Shown here: in pieces, positions 1 through 12,296 of the stretch
Numbering within the stretch: the first letter of the stretch is position 1
Layout: every line of letters starts with the position of its first letter
NCBI GenBank assembly: GCA_022836615.1
Contig: MU405216.1
Location: forward strand, 401,224-465,223
Length of the DNA stretch: 64,000 bases
From: Annulohypoxylon bovei var. microspora
Lineage: Eukaryota; Ascomycota; Sordariomycetes; Xylariales; Hypoxylaceae
Reading direction: 5' to 3'
Notes under the pieces: model-generated
Told to the model about the DNA's origin: nothing
Databases searched by the model: none
Seen by the model: the letters and a program-made list of their open reading frames with translations, nothing else
Made by a program: the position numbers and the translations under genes

Positions 1-3000
1 GCCGGCTCCCCGTGAGTTCGGGCGCTGAAGTAATTCGCCAGCTCCTCGAGAGCCTGGTCGTTGTAGAAGATCTTGAGAACTATTACGAGAGTGCGCAGTT
101 CCCATGTAGTCTTGCCCTTGGCCTCGACCAAGCGGAGGGGTTGGCGTGCCCGCTCCAAATCCGCTAAGAGTATTTCCAGATGACTGTCTCTGGTGTGCGT
201 ACAAGGGTGTTGCTGAAGCGACTGCAGCTCGTTGTTGGACGTATTCTTCAGCTGAGAGGCCATGAGTTGCGGGATTGCCAGGACTAGCATTTTGGGTAGC
301 CGGTTGCCAGACGACACTTCGTCGTAGCGTATCTTCCGACTCCTGACGCGCATGTCCTGCCTCAGCTCCAGGAGACCTACGTGGAGGTTGGGGTGCTGGT
401 GAATAAGAGCGAGGCGCCGGTGAAAAGACAGCCTGCTGAGGGTTGTTGGGAGTAGGAGTCTTCGTTCGTGGCACGGCCGCATAATTCATAGTAGGGCCGA
501 AATTTATATCCGGAATATCGAAGCTGGGTCCTTGCATAGGAGAGTCATCATCGTTCCCTGTCGTTCGAAGTACACCGGCCCTTGGTCGCTCGCGTTCGCT
601 CGAAGACGCGGTTTCCGTTGAGGGCCGCGAACTAGCATAATCGGGACTATCGGTTGATGCCGAGTCATCGTAGCGGCTAGCCTCATCATATCGACTACTA
701 GCTTGACTCTTGCCCGTAGGCTGACGCTGCATACCAGCGTCAGGGGTGGCTCGGAGTCCTGGGTTAAGGGGGCGGATCTGGCCCAATGCAGCGTTATCGA
801 TTCTATTACCTGTCAGACTTCCACTGCTCGTAGAAGGGGTCTGTGGTGACATATCGTCACGCTGCCTGTGCTGTAGACTGTCGGTACGAGCTGGAAGCGG
901 TTTTCTGCTAAGAGATGGAGACGTGTTTAATGGAGGTAAAGGTTTACGGTTGGCTGGAGACATTGGCCTGCCCTGTCCACGACCTTGTGGTCCTCCTGGT
1001 CCTCCCGGTGGTCCTGGTGGTCCTTGTGGTGGATATCCTCGATACATATTCTCGTTAGGTGGGTAGTTAGGTCGGCCACGCCCCGGGGGAGGCATGTTCT
1101 GCTGCATATTTGGTGGAGGGCGGCCACGACCTCTACCGGGAGGCGGCATGCCGTAAGGAGGAGGTCCTCTTTGCCCCGGAGGCCCTGGAGGCATGTTACC
1201 TGGCGGTGGCCCATGAGGCGGTCCATAACCAGGAGGCGGAGGTCTGTTGCCATTGGCAGTTCCGGGTCGAGAAGTTGGGGTTTTCGGTCGCTGACCTTGA
1301 TTAGGGCTCGGACCTCGTTGGCCCATAGGCGGAGGGCTCATGAGTGGCGATCTCGATCGCATCCCCCCGGGGCCTGCTTGAGGGGAGGTCAGGCCGGGAG
1401 GAGAGAGTGGGGAGATAGGCTGGTTATCTCTTAATGCTTCGCCAGGTCCGGCATTAGCAGACATCCCAGTACTGTTGATGTGAGCATGTACCGGAGGCTG
1501 TGGACCACGTTGGTCTAATTGCTGCGGAGGTGGCCCCCGTCGCTCTTCGTTGCTCCTTTCACCATTCCATGCGGCTGCACCTGCGGGGGCAGCTGCAGGG
1601 GCACCGCCAGCTTTTGCAAGCTGTGTGAGCGTAGTCATGGACAAGCGGCTATTAGCTCGGCGCATCTCGGGCGAGTGGTATGGTCGGGTCGTAGGAACAT
1701 GGCCGGGTGCGTGAGAGAAACTAGGAGGCTGAGATACCGGCTCCGGAGTTTGCATCCTTCTCATTCCTTCAAAATCACGGATCGGTCCGTCAGCTCGCTC
1801 TTCGTCAGAACTCATGCGTTCTGGGGTTGATGCTAAATCGTTCATGAAACCGCGTGCTGGATTAGGTCCCCGGACGGATGAGGCCGGGCTCGACGCATAA
1901 GGACTATTCTGGTGGGGCGGCGGTACGGGAGGGCCTGGAATGCTGGAATCTGAAGCATTACGAACATGACCCGACTTAACAGCCAACGACGAAGTGTCTC
2001 GCTCTCGATCTACAGGAGGGGCCGAGTCGGTTCTTATAGTTGGTCGACTGTTGAGCGACATGGACCGAGAAGAACGAACTGAGGGAGGTGCATCGTCCGC
2101 AAAGCCTACACGAGGTTTCGAAGATCCTCCGGCGGCTGGGCCAAAACTAAGGCGTTTGCCATGACCGTTGGACTTGCTACCCGAACTAGCGCTCTCTACG
2201 TCGTCTGCGACGTTCATACGGACACCGGTTAATTCCTTCAATTTCTTCCTCCACTCTCGCTCGTTCCAACTGGAGCTACCGTCAGTTCCGATTAGTCCAG
2301 CCACGTCGAAAAGCTCCAAATAGCCATATCGCTTGTGCTTGGGCATTGCAAACATGAGAGATCTCGAATCCAGGACACTTGCGACAAGTCTCCCCGGGCG
2401 GCCATAGAGTCCAAAAGTATCCCAGGTAGGAAACAGGAATCTCAGCATCATCTCGAAACCGCTCACAGCTGGGTGTACTTCGGGCATGATAAACACGAAA
2501 CCTTCGCTTTCGGACGGCGGGTCGGAGTGGATAGTGATGTTCCCCTCAATCTTGATCAAAGTCGACGCGTCAATTAGTGACTTAGCTTGAGGGTATAGGG
2601 CATATGCGGAGTAGGCGTCGCTGATCGCTGCTATCGGTAGCATCTTCTTAGCTTTCTTTCCGTCTTTTCTACTATCGTAGAACTTGATATCTCCCTTTAG
2701 TAATGGAGCGTGCGAGCGATCATAGGGCGACTTTTTCTTGTGTTCCTTTTGCAGCTTTTGGTACTCCTTCTCGTCTGGTGGTGTAATGACACACCAGCAT
2801 CGTCTCCACGGTACACCAGCCCCAAATCGGACTCTGACCCATTGATCCATTGGTATGCGTGCTCTTTCCATAATCACACCGATGTTGTTCAATGTCTTTC
2901 CCTTGCCAGCAATCAATGCTCCGGTATAAGCTTCTTGAAGGGTCGAATGTTCGAACATGGCAAGTCGGATGCCAGACGTCCATTGAATTAGTGATTGCCT

Positions 3001-3872
3001 AGAATTGAAATGCAACAGATACCGATTCCGTCCAGCCGTCGATATGCTTAGAATATTCTGCAAAGGTGTCTCCTCATTTGACCTTGTAGGCAACGATTCG
3101 ATCTACTCATGTATTAGCCCAGACTCTAATCTTCCTAATAGCGTGGTCCCAAGATGGTCATTAGTATTTTTAGTGCTCGTACCATCTTTATAGAAGCATC
3201 TGTCAAATTGACAAATTTTGGCAGAACTTCTCCATCCTCACCAGCAGCATCCAATTCTGCCGCGTCCCACAGGGATAACACGGTCCCTACTAGTTGTGCG
3301 AAACATTCCGTCCATGTCCGGTCAGCGTTCGGTCTCCCCTCTGCTAATTGTTAGCGATGTCGAAACAAATTTTCAATTGATAATGGTGTAGACTCACGTG
3401 TGTTTTGGTCGTCTAGTTTTAGAAAATAACCCTCCTGATACAATTTGTTCACGTGGCTGTTGAGAAAGGTGAAGATAGGTTGAAGTTCGGGAATCGTCTC
3501 TTCGTTTACATCCATGAGGGGCGGTTGGTAGGCCTGCACCATAGACAGAGGCCTAGAAGTACTACGACTCGTTGTTCTGCGATGCGTCTCGATAGAAATG
3601 GGTGCAACAGCTAGAGGAGGCGAGCTGTCATGATCAAACCGGACTGGCGGCGATACTGGTAACGGAGTAGAAAAGGCGCGAGATCGCGTTCGATTGCGGA
3701 ACCCACCGACGTTAATGATGTGGTGGCCTTTTGGCGAATTATTTAAATCTGGCTTGCTACTAACGAAGGGAACCTGACCGTCCGGCGGCGACGGAGAAGG
3801 CGTGGATGAATCGCTTAGAATTTTCGGATCACCGTTAAACGAAGTGTGGTGAGAGCCAGAGAATTGGGACAT
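1..3872 (-). CDS. caf120: CCR4-NOT complex subunit Caf120-like, PH-domain protein (3' end cut by window edge)
   Basis: Partial gene read on the minus strand: exons 3398-3872, 3183-3340 and 1-3102, joined in frame over introns 3341-3397 and 3103-3182; 1245 codons to the window edge with no stop. The start is the ATG at 3872 (MSQFSGS...); the in-frame codon 18 bases upstream is only a TTG. Residues about 125-505 form a conserved block typical of fungal Caf120, with segments such as FTFLNSHVNKLYQEGYFLKL, TWTECFAQLVGTVLSLWDAA, GKGKTLNNIGV-like and FGLYGRPGRLVASVLDSRSL. After residue 510 it becomes low-complexity, rich in Pro, Ser, Gln and Gly, including a GPPGGPGGPQGRGQGRP stretch. Caf120 associates with the CCR4-NOT deadenylase in yeast; the PH fold suggests a lipid or protein contact. 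The family match rests on my recognition of the conserved block, not a search. The C-terminus lies outside the window. Confidence 0.85.
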
Positions 3873-4013
3873 AAACGACAACACTTTCAATGGTTTATGT
3901 TAGTATACTCAACCCGCATAAACGTTTAGGTGCATTCGTAAGCTGAAAATTGGCGGGGAAGGTCCGAACTATCATTGGCCAAAGCGTTGTATGCGTATGT
4001 CGAAGGGATAAGA

Positions 4014-4062
4014 ACAGGTACAGGGGACAGGTAGGTACAGGTACGGGTACAGGTACAGGTAG
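4014..4062. repeat. short imperfect tandem repeat of ACAGGT/GGTACA units
   Basis: About 49 bp of imperfect hexamer repeats (acaggt, ggtaca) about 140 bp upstream of the caf120 start codon. Confidence 0.8.
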
Positions 4063-7000
4063 TGCATGTAAGAATGGCAGATGCAGACGGATGTAGATGT
4101 CAACTTTAACACTCTTCAATCACCAATCTTCAGCTGTAAGGTTAAGCTTGATCGTACAGCATAAATATGTTGCATCGAAACACCCGTGATTATAGGGGTT
4201 CTCCTTGTAGTGTTATTCACTGTTACAGAGGAAATAAATCAAGGTGAATAACACAACCCGTGGCGAAGGGACGGAAGGGAATCCGGGAGTACGGCACACA
4301 CATAACTTTCGGTATGCAACAATCGAAGCCAAGGACAGGGTATGTATGATTGTGCCTCACTTGCTCACTTGGCTGTTCTTTGTGATGGGCACGTTGGAAT
4401 ATACTGATTGACGCCCGTGCTGCTGATGCTAATATCGCAACAACTTGCTGGCTTCAGGGTGCGTTGGTAATAGTGTGGGACAATGATCCTTATGTCATAG
4501 GTTAAGTGGTTTAGCATGCAAATGCTGGTTGGTAGTACCAGCTACGCTGAATGGCAACTTGCCAAGATGCTACTTGACAGACTGAAGGATCCTCTAGGTA
4601 GTTCCGATGAAAGAAAAACCAAAGACAAGGAATAGAAAACGAATAATGAATAGAGAGGAGTGTTACTCACCGCGATTCCTACCCATTTTGCCCAAAAAGA
4701 TGAACCAGATAAGCCCAGAATCCCCTAACAAACTACCGGGAGAGAAAAGATGGAGGGAGGATATCCTATTCCATCAGATGAGTTGGTCGATGTTGGTTCC
4801 TAAGACTACTTGGAATAGCTGGAGCGAACGGGCAAGGGGAGGCCCACAGCGGACGATTCGGCTGACGATGGCTTGTCGATCTCGAATTGCGTAGACTTTT
4901 GATATTACTAGTAGGCTATGTATGTGGTATGCACGACAAGTAGTTCGTAAATGCGATCTGTCAACTAAATTCGATAATAAAGACACAAAAAAAGATATTA
5001 ATTAGATTATGGGTCGAAGATGTAAAAGACCGAAAGAACCAAACATTCGAAATCCGAACTTGTCTCGCAACAGGTGGGCGGGTACGCGAGTTTTGTAGCT
5101 CGGGTTGTTAAGCGTCTCCACGCGCGATACGAATTTGTGGAATGCGAGGGAAGGGTAAAAGTCTCGGAACCCCGTATATCGTGTATGAGTCGCTATCCTG
5201 CGACAAAGATCAGGTGGCCGGGCCTTGTCCTTTGACCATCCAGTTTCCCCAGATAGAGCCTAGTCTCGAATAGTGCAAAGAGTATAGAATTTCCACTTAA
5301 TGGCAAAAAATTGACAAAGCGATCAATGCTTTGTGGTTTGACTGTTGAGAATATGTTAAAAACGAGCGTATGGTTAAGCGTAAAGCCGTTCCCAGGGTTG
5401 GCAGGAATTATTAACTAGTCGTCCTCCGAGATGTTTGCCGAGAACACGGAAGCGCCGGAGAATTCAGTATATTTATCTTAGATCGATGTTGGCAGGTTGG
5501 GAAGCAATTTGGACCTTGGCGCTGGGTCTTGTTAGAGTGAAAGCCTTTTGGACCTGAAGAAATGGCGACAACGGAAATGAGATGCCTAGGAAGACGACGA
5601 TGAGGAAGAAGTGGTAGAACTATTTCGATAGACCTATTTCCTATTTGCCGGCTTTTAAAAATGGATACTAACTATTATGTGTACTTGAAAGCTCGTATCT
5701 ATGTATCTACGTTCATAAGAACAAGGTGGTATGAATGTCAACTTGGAAAATAGTTGATGACAAAACGAATGGAGCAGGGGCATACGTCAGTCTGCAACGA
5801 TAGGTAATGGTCTTCAATGATGGTCAATGATGGCTGGTAAATGATAATAGTAACTTCATATTAATGGACACCCTCCCACTATGCTCGGAGATGGCCTAGC
5901 TTGCCGTACTACTGCAAAGCTACCGTGGACTGGAATATGAATAGCAATCCATTGTAGCAATAATACCGTAAGTGGGCTATTTAGCGGACCTTGGTTCGAC
6001 GATGCAGGCGTACAGGCCAGACAGGCGTACATGCATTACCGGGTAGCATACAGATACGTCCCTTGACGTTGTACTGTAGATACTGTAATGTACAATACTG
6101 TAGTTTGGGATATGCCTGCGTGCGTAGGTAGTTGTGTCGATCAATCATCCGTCAGCCCGCATTTTAAACAGGTTGCCTGTTTTGAGAGAAAAATCCTCCA
6201 ATAAGAAGAGTCGTCTTCGAAAAGATCTACCTCACCTCAGACTGAGGATTTCGATACCATAACAAACAACAGTTTAACAGTTTGCGACATCGTCCATCAT
6301 CGTCTATCACCGATTCCAATCCTAGTTTGGCTTAATGGTGGACGATTTTCGGCAAGTAGTAAGCATTAGATGCTTAAAGAGAACCACGCTCTCTATTAAC
6401 AAAATTGATTGGATAGAACTTATCCCCGGATAAGACGGATACTTCCATCTGTGGAGGCGTATATGCCCAGCCTCAACGATTTTCTTTTTATTCACTTCTT
6501 CAAGTGTAAAGCTCATCCCACCTGAAGATGGGCTATGCGTGTCTTACCGGAGGACTTGACGTGGCATAGGTGTAAGTGAGAATCTATTGTCGACCGATTC
6601 AGGGCCCGCACGCGCCCGTGTCGTACCGCAGCGGTTCGACCTCGCGAGACAGACCAGTGAAGAATCGTATATTTTGCACAGTCGCAAAGCAGCAAGCGCT
6701 TGATCGCTTACCAGCCACTGCCATCCATCCAGTCAGAAGCCTTGGTATATCATCGAACCACAGAGGTGAAATTTTGACAGATACGAATACACAAGAAGGA
6801 CTGTCGTTCCACGTAACCGCCACACCTTGAAGAATCCTTTACTATTGTTTGGATTTTAGAACCTTGTTCAAGTGTCGACATCGAACTGCGCCGCTAAGAT
6901 TCCGCGTGGACCTAGCCGCCTTTGCAGCTTACACCTTTAGACCCCAGTGACAGATCACAGGGACCCCCTACAGATTGAACAGGCCAAGGCTTTCGGGTTT

Positions 7001-8112
7001 CGTTTCGACCGCCGAGATCTGGGCATCTAGGCGTCCATTGCGCCGACATAAAAGGGGGGGTACAGCATCCTTCTCCAACATCTACCATTGATCGATCGAA
7101 TACGGATTAATATTTGGATTGCTGAGCAGAACATCTAAGCCCCGGATGACGCGCGTTTCTGCAAAACCACTTTCATTTTTCTTTTTCCTTCATGGAAGGT
7201 GAAGATCTCAAATGCTAACAGTTAGGTTAAATTTGAATGTTCAGGAAAAATAATATTGAATAGAATTTACATTACTAGGTACATAATCTTGACTCATACG
7301 TCATATCCATTAGTTAAAGCAACATTGTGCTAAGACCTGAGCTAAAACTTTTAGTAATTTTTAGTACATAATGTTAAAGGCTTGGAATAATAGAATAATT
7401 CGATCTATCATCGATTTTATCAAATAAACTTTCACATACCATACCATTCTCATAATAACTTCGTAGATTTCTACGTATTTGCGAAGGCAACGGGAACATT
7501 GAATGTCAACTGTTTGACCAAAATGATCAGACGAGCCTACCAAATCGAATCGGATACTCGGAGTTATGCACCTAATAAACCCATGATATATCGTTACATT
7601 ATTCTTTGCGTCACACGGCATTTTCAGAAACACAATGCAGCACTGAGGCTTCCGAGCCGCCTTTGCATATATTAAGAGAGCCATAAATGAACATTCAATG
7701 CCTTGTCAGATTCAAACCTCCGGCCTACATGTCTCACTATAGTCCTACCACTTCGTTACTTGTTATAGCGAGTCGGTGACACCAGAAAGACAAGACGTAC
7801 GATTGTCTGTATTTTGGATCAAGACTACCAACGCATATCTGCCAAGTCCATTATCGGCTAAGGTTGTAACAATTTTATAAATACGCGTATTGGCATAAAG
7901 CAAAACGCAGCCGAATACCCGGATCGTAGCCTCGTGAATCTCTCATCTGGCTGGGAGATGTCCACATCTGAGGTAACGTATCTAGCTTACCTAAGTTCCT
8001 AATACATAGGTACCATCCAATTATATACCTATAACCCTTTTAGACGTGTACAAACGCCTATGCATAGTCTAACGTTTAATATTCCTCCAGAGACCTCAAT
8101 TCCTATACACAC

Positions 8113-8150
8113 ATGATATGGTGATATGGTGATATGGTGGCTTGGTGATA
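8113..8150. repeat. short tandem repeat of GATATGGT
   Basis: Three direct copies of gatatggt followed by a degenerate copy (ggcttggtgata), in the gene-free region upstream of the PP2C gene. Confidence 0.8.
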
Positions 8151-8472
8151 CATAGGTACCTAGGCAGGTATAATAATGAGCGAGTACGGAGGGGCAAGAC
8201 GTTCATTTCCCGTCTAATCGAAAGTGATGTCATGGAAATTCTAATAAAAGCATGAGCAATATTTTGTACGGGGTTCCAGGCTCCCGGGTTTATTCACGTG
8301 TGGAAGGAACTCTGCGCTCAATTAAATCGGGATGAGATGGAACTTTACGATAAGCGATTTTAAATCCCCTTATCACAAATGTCCCATGTCCCGAGTCCCA
8401 TGTCCCATCGGCGAGTTGATAGTGATTTGGCCGTGCATCAAGCTCAAGCTTCAACTTAACCATTCCATCCCC

Positions 8473-8503
8473 TTACCCATTACCTATTACCCGTTACCCA
8501 TTA
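8473..8503. repeat. short tandem repeat of TTACCCA-like units
   Basis: Four to five degenerate units (ttaccca, ttaccta, ttacccg, ttaccca) about 100 bp upstream of the PP2C start codon. The unit resembles telomeric CCCTAA only loosely and no array is present, so it is listed as a simple repeat. Confidence 0.7.
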
Positions 8504-8598
8504 AACATAGCGCGTCTTACTAGGTCGTATTGATCAACGACATTTCTGGCTGCCAACCAAGCGCCCTGAAGGTCTGCGGTTAGACCTCATTCGTGGGC

Positions 8599-9915
8599 AT
8601 GAGAAGGTCAGCTCCCTCTTTTTTGTTGGCCTCTAATTCTGGTCCAACGCGACGAATATTATCTTCTATCTACTTAGCACCATGGCATCGGCGCCCCCAA
8701 CATACTGCGAGCGGTAGCCGTTCTTCCAAATCTACCGAGACATCTGGCAAATTCACAACACCTCTTCTAGATTCCGGTCCAAAATTACCATTCCATTTCG
8801 AGACCGGCTTTGCCTTATTCGCGAAACGAGCTCCGAGACCGTTTCCCCCGCCGTTTCTATCTCCTCCGTCGGGCTCGTTTTCGGACCCCCTTAGCACCCA
8901 TCACCAGAGTCGCGACAAGCGAGCTTTTGTACATGGCGAGCTCATCAACGGATGGACAAACGGTGACGATGCGGTCTATGCTAGCGAATATTTCATTTGC
9001 GCCAATGATGGCGTTGGCGCTTGGTCAGCTAGACCGAGAGGTCATGCAGGGTACTTTGTCCTACCGTCGCCCGAGCTTTGCGCATAACAGCCCGTGATTA
9101 ATTAACATTGATTATAGTTTGTGGTCAAGGTTGATACTACACTTCTGGGTGGCGGCGATGCAAGATGATATTGTAAAGCCGCGACCACTTGACCAACCAT
9201 ACCGCCCGGATCCCATACACTACTTGCAGCAGGCGTATGAGCGTACTATCGAGGCAACCTCCGGCCCTAACGACTGTCTGGGAACTACGACAGCCACCGG
9301 GGCGCAGCTATTTTACAAGGCTGACGCCAATAACCCTGCGTCATCCGTAACACCGCTTCTCTATGTTACAAACCTTGGCGATTCTCAGGTCATGGTCGTA
9401 CGGCCGAAAAACCAGGAAGTGGTATACAAAACGAGCGAGCAGTGGCATTGGTTCGATTGTCCGAGACAGCTCGGAACGAACAGCCCAGATACGCCGACCG
9501 AGAATGCAGTCTTAGACGTAGTGGAGGTTCAAGAAGGCGACGTCGTGCTAGCCATGACGGACGGCGTAATCGATAACCTTTGGGCGCACGAGATTGTAGA
9601 AAACGTATTCAAGAGCGTGAAGCGATGGGAGGCTGGAGAAGGGGGCCAAGCAAGCGGCCCCCGTAAAGATGGCGCGAATGGCGGAATGACATTCGTCGCT
9701 CAAGAACTAGTCAATGCTGCAAAATATATTGCACTGGACCCTTTTGCCGAGAGTCCTTTCATGGAGCGTGCCATCGAAGAAGGATTAGCTAGTGAAGGAG
9801 GTAGGTGATATATCAGTATGACGATCCTTGTCGGGTATATATGCTAACAGTCGTAGGCAAACTGGACGATATCAGCGTCGTAGCAGCCTTGTGTCAGCGG
9901 AATACTACCTCTTGA
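8599..9915 (+). CDS. PP2C-type protein phosphatase, Azr1/Ptc7 family
   Basis: Three exons, 8599-9050, 9118-9800 and 9857-9915, give 397 residues; introns are 67 and 56 bp with GTACTT and GTAGGT donors. The first ATG at 8599 was chosen because the N-terminus (MRRSAPSFLL..., many Arg, hydroxylated residues, no acidic residue early) looks like a mitochondrial presequence, as expected for Ptc7-type enzymes. The PP2C metal-binding motifs are all present: DGVGAW at 137-142, GDS at 238-240, TDGV at 298-301 and DDISVV near the C-terminus (382-387). Such enzymes are Mg/Mn-dependent Ser/Thr phosphatases; yeast Ptc7 is mitochondrial and S. pombe azr1 was found in azaserine resistance. The protein appears full length. 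The exact substrate is unknown. Confidence 0.88.
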
Positions 9916-10457
9916 TAAATCCCAGACATTCGTCGGCGTCGGCAAGACACATTATTTACTGCACTCCCCACGCCCCCTTGAGCGATGAAGATCTACGTGT
10001 TCCAATTTCGCATTACCATCATGCCTCTTCCCCCAATCGTCATTAGGATGAGCTGAGATATGAGATATTAAGATGGGCTTGGTGTTACCTGACTTATGTG
10101 TTATTCGAAGGATTAGACATACAACTATAGACTACTTTCCGGTTCTTAAGGATTATATACATTGGTTGCGGAATTAGCACGGCGTTGGAGGGATTTTAAA
10201 CAATAAAGGAGAGATATTGATCTTGAGGAACAGCCATATGAGAGCTGAATAGCCTCATAAATTCAACAATTCAATACGTACCTCCTAGCGGGGCGTTGCC
10301 GTCAGACCCGCATTTCTTGACATACTGATAAGAATCTTCATTCTTATCGTTATCGTTATCGGTCGCGTTAATGCAGAATTTCAACAATTTGAAAAGCTAA
10401 GAAATCACCTTTACGATGTTAACAATAACAACCATCACTTAATGAATACGAAGCAAA
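9916..10457. other. intergenic region between PP2C and utp23 genes
   Basis: About 540 bp between two same-strand genes. It must contain the 3' end of the first gene and the promoter of the second; a TCTTATCGTTATCGTTATCGG run near 10340-10362 is the only repetitive feature seen. Confidence 0.6.
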
Positions 10458-11405
10458 ATGCCTCGCGCCAAACGGTCCAAGCAATATCGCAAGCTCATGG
10501 AGCAATTCTCCATGGGCTTCGGATATCGAGTACCGTACCAGGTTCTTGTAGACGCCGATTTTATTGCCGAAGCGAACAAATGCAAAATGGACTTAGTACG
10601 CCGATTGGAAGATACTTTACATGGTGAAGTCAAGCCAAGTACGTCCCTAGCACCTTAACCTCATTCGTATTTGCGTTATACTAATTGCGACCTTAAAGTG
10701 ATCACACAATGTTCAATGCGACATCTTTACGAACGAAAATCCGAGCCTGGGGTGGAGGCAGCTATAGAACAGGCAAAAACTCAGTTCGAGCGACGACGAT
10801 GCGGCCACCATCCTGACCAGTACCCGAAACCATTAAGTGCCTTCGATTGTATTCATTCTGTTGTCGATCCAAAGGACAATGGTGTAAATAAACACCGCTA
10901 CGTATGCGCCATCAACGACGATGATGTTAGGGCGAATATCCGGCAGATAGCTGGAACACCGTTGCTGTTCATTAGGAGATCGGTTATGATCATGGAGCCA
11001 ATGGCAAGAGTGAGCGCGAGGATTAGATCAAAAGACGAGAAGAGCAAGTTCAGGGCAGAGCTGAAGACTCCCGGCGGCAAGAGAAAGAGAGACGAGGACG
11101 ACAGCGACCAAGAGGATAACGAGAAGCAGGCTACAAAATCAGCGGGAGCAGAGAAGTCAGAGAAGAAGAAGAAAAAGAGCCACGGACGCAAAGAACCGAA
11201 CCCCTTAGCTGTCAAGAAGAAGAAGCCAAAGTCAACCTCAGATGGACAGTATTCAGAGACAACCAAAACGGATGAAGCAGCTGCAACGGAGGCGGATCAG
11301 ACGGAAGCACCGAAACGAAAGCGCAGGAGAAAGCACAAAGCTAATGATGTTTCTACGAATGAAGAAACTACTGCTGTGGCCAACACTACTGGTGCTGAGG
11401 ATTAA
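10458..11405 (+). CDS. utp23: rRNA-processing protein Utp23
   Basis: Two exons, 10458-10638 and 10699-11405, 295 residues; the 60-bp intron has donor GTACGT and branch-like CTAAT. The start MPRAKRSKQYRKLM and the fused PMITQCSMRHLYE across the splice junction are hallmarks of Utp23, a PIN-like-fold component of the small-subunit processome in the nucleolus needed for early 18S rRNA maturation and snR30 release (known for yeast). The Cys/His set expected for the CCHC zinc site lies in the middle (RRCGHHPDQ, FDCIHSV, HRYVCA). The C-terminal third is Lys/Glu-rich and disordered, with the PNPLAVKKKK motif (PNPLS-type, conserved in the Fcf1/Utp23 group). Fcf1 is the alternative, but the long basic tail and PNPL motif favour Utp23. 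Confidence 0.92.
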
Positions 11406-12296
11406 ACGGCGAACCAAACATGGGCAGACAAAGCTTGGCATAAAAAAGGCGTTTTCTTGAGGGACAAGCTATGGGATCCTTGTACTCTACATAGTTTATG
11501 CGATTGATACCATTGATACCATTGACAACTTGGAATGTTAGAGTTGCATTCTTCGTTTAAGCATACCTGACTTGCCGAAATGCACGAAGCATCTTTAAAA
11601 TGCCCAGTGACATATAAATTGCATTATGTTGAGATTTGTATAAGCATATTTAGGTAAGTATGTCAAACTAAGTGTCAAAACAATACCTCACAATAACCTC
11701 ATTCTATCCATTAATCGGTGTCCTGACCTGGCTCTGTAGTGGAGACTTAATGCCTCCGAACTAGGCCATACTCAGCCTCATGTGACATCAAATCGGGTCC
11801 CTACTTTGGGTACCCACACAGGTTACGTAGGTACATCAGCCCCTAAAATTGTGGCTTTCATCTTTTGCTGAGCAGCTAAGATAACCGGTCTTACCACCAG
11901 ACCAACTAATTGTCAGGTACAATACGAACTTACGAACTTCACTCACGATCATTAAAATCTCCCAAGTTTTTCTTAAGATGATTTTCCGTAGTATCTTGCG
12001 AAAACCGAGTCCCTCTCTTCAAACTAGTGTCTGGTCGAGAAACATTATTCTCCTGCTTTAACTTGCAAGGGTTTGAATCAGTTTCAAGGGTCCCACGGAT
12101 TTGCGTGTTCTGACGATCACTTTCGAGTGCTCTCCGCCTTATTACCGTGGGGAATGGTGAAATTCATTGCAACCATATCACGTCGGTGAACGAACAAAGC
12201 TTCGACCAGCGACAGCACGCAAACAGCCAAGATCATACAGATACAGGAACAGGATACAGTAGTGCCGATTAAATACATGCACAAAAGGACGGACCA
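11406..12296. other. intergenic region between utp23 and the DUF726 gene
   Basis: About 890 bp with no supported gene. It contains a short direct repeat of cattgatac/cattgatacc at about 11502-11525 and a segment at 11871-11917 that vaguely resembles half a tRNA on the minus strand but has no T arm or acceptor stem. Confidence 0.6.

Larger units (their letters stand above)
3873..8598. other. 4.7-kb intergenic region, divergent upstream region of caf120 and the PP2C gene
   Basis: No convincing gene on either strand: all open frames are short, lack family resemblance and overlap on both strands. It holds three short tandem repeat tracts (listed separately). A TATA-like sequence (cataaaagggg) near 7047-7057 is followed by pyrimidine-rich DNA and an ATG at 7147 that opens only about a dozen codons, so a decayed or very short gene there is possible but unsupported. 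Five-prime UTR exons of caf120 or non-coding RNAs could lie here and would not be visible. Confidence 0.6.

Noticed and set aside
927..1434. Open frames on both strands within the C-terminal part of caf120
   Set aside because: They are shadows of the Pro/Gly-rich low-complexity coding frame of caf120, which stays open over the whole stretch.
6513..6830. Overlapping open frames on both strands at 6.5-6.8 kb
   Set aside because: No family resemblance, overlapping on opposite strands, and no splice-linked extension; chance frames.
7690..7760. tRNA-like sequence with gattcaaacc on the plus strand
   Set aside because: The would-be T stem does not pair and no acceptor stem can be formed on either strand.
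8473..8503. TTACCCA-like repeat as an interstitial telomere tract
   Set aside because: Units vary and do not match the CCCTAA fungal telomere repeat; only four or five copies.
11871..11917. Possible tRNA half on the minus strand (ttggtctggtggtaagacc)
   Set aside because: It resembles a D-arm only; no anticodon arm, T arm or acceptor stem follows.
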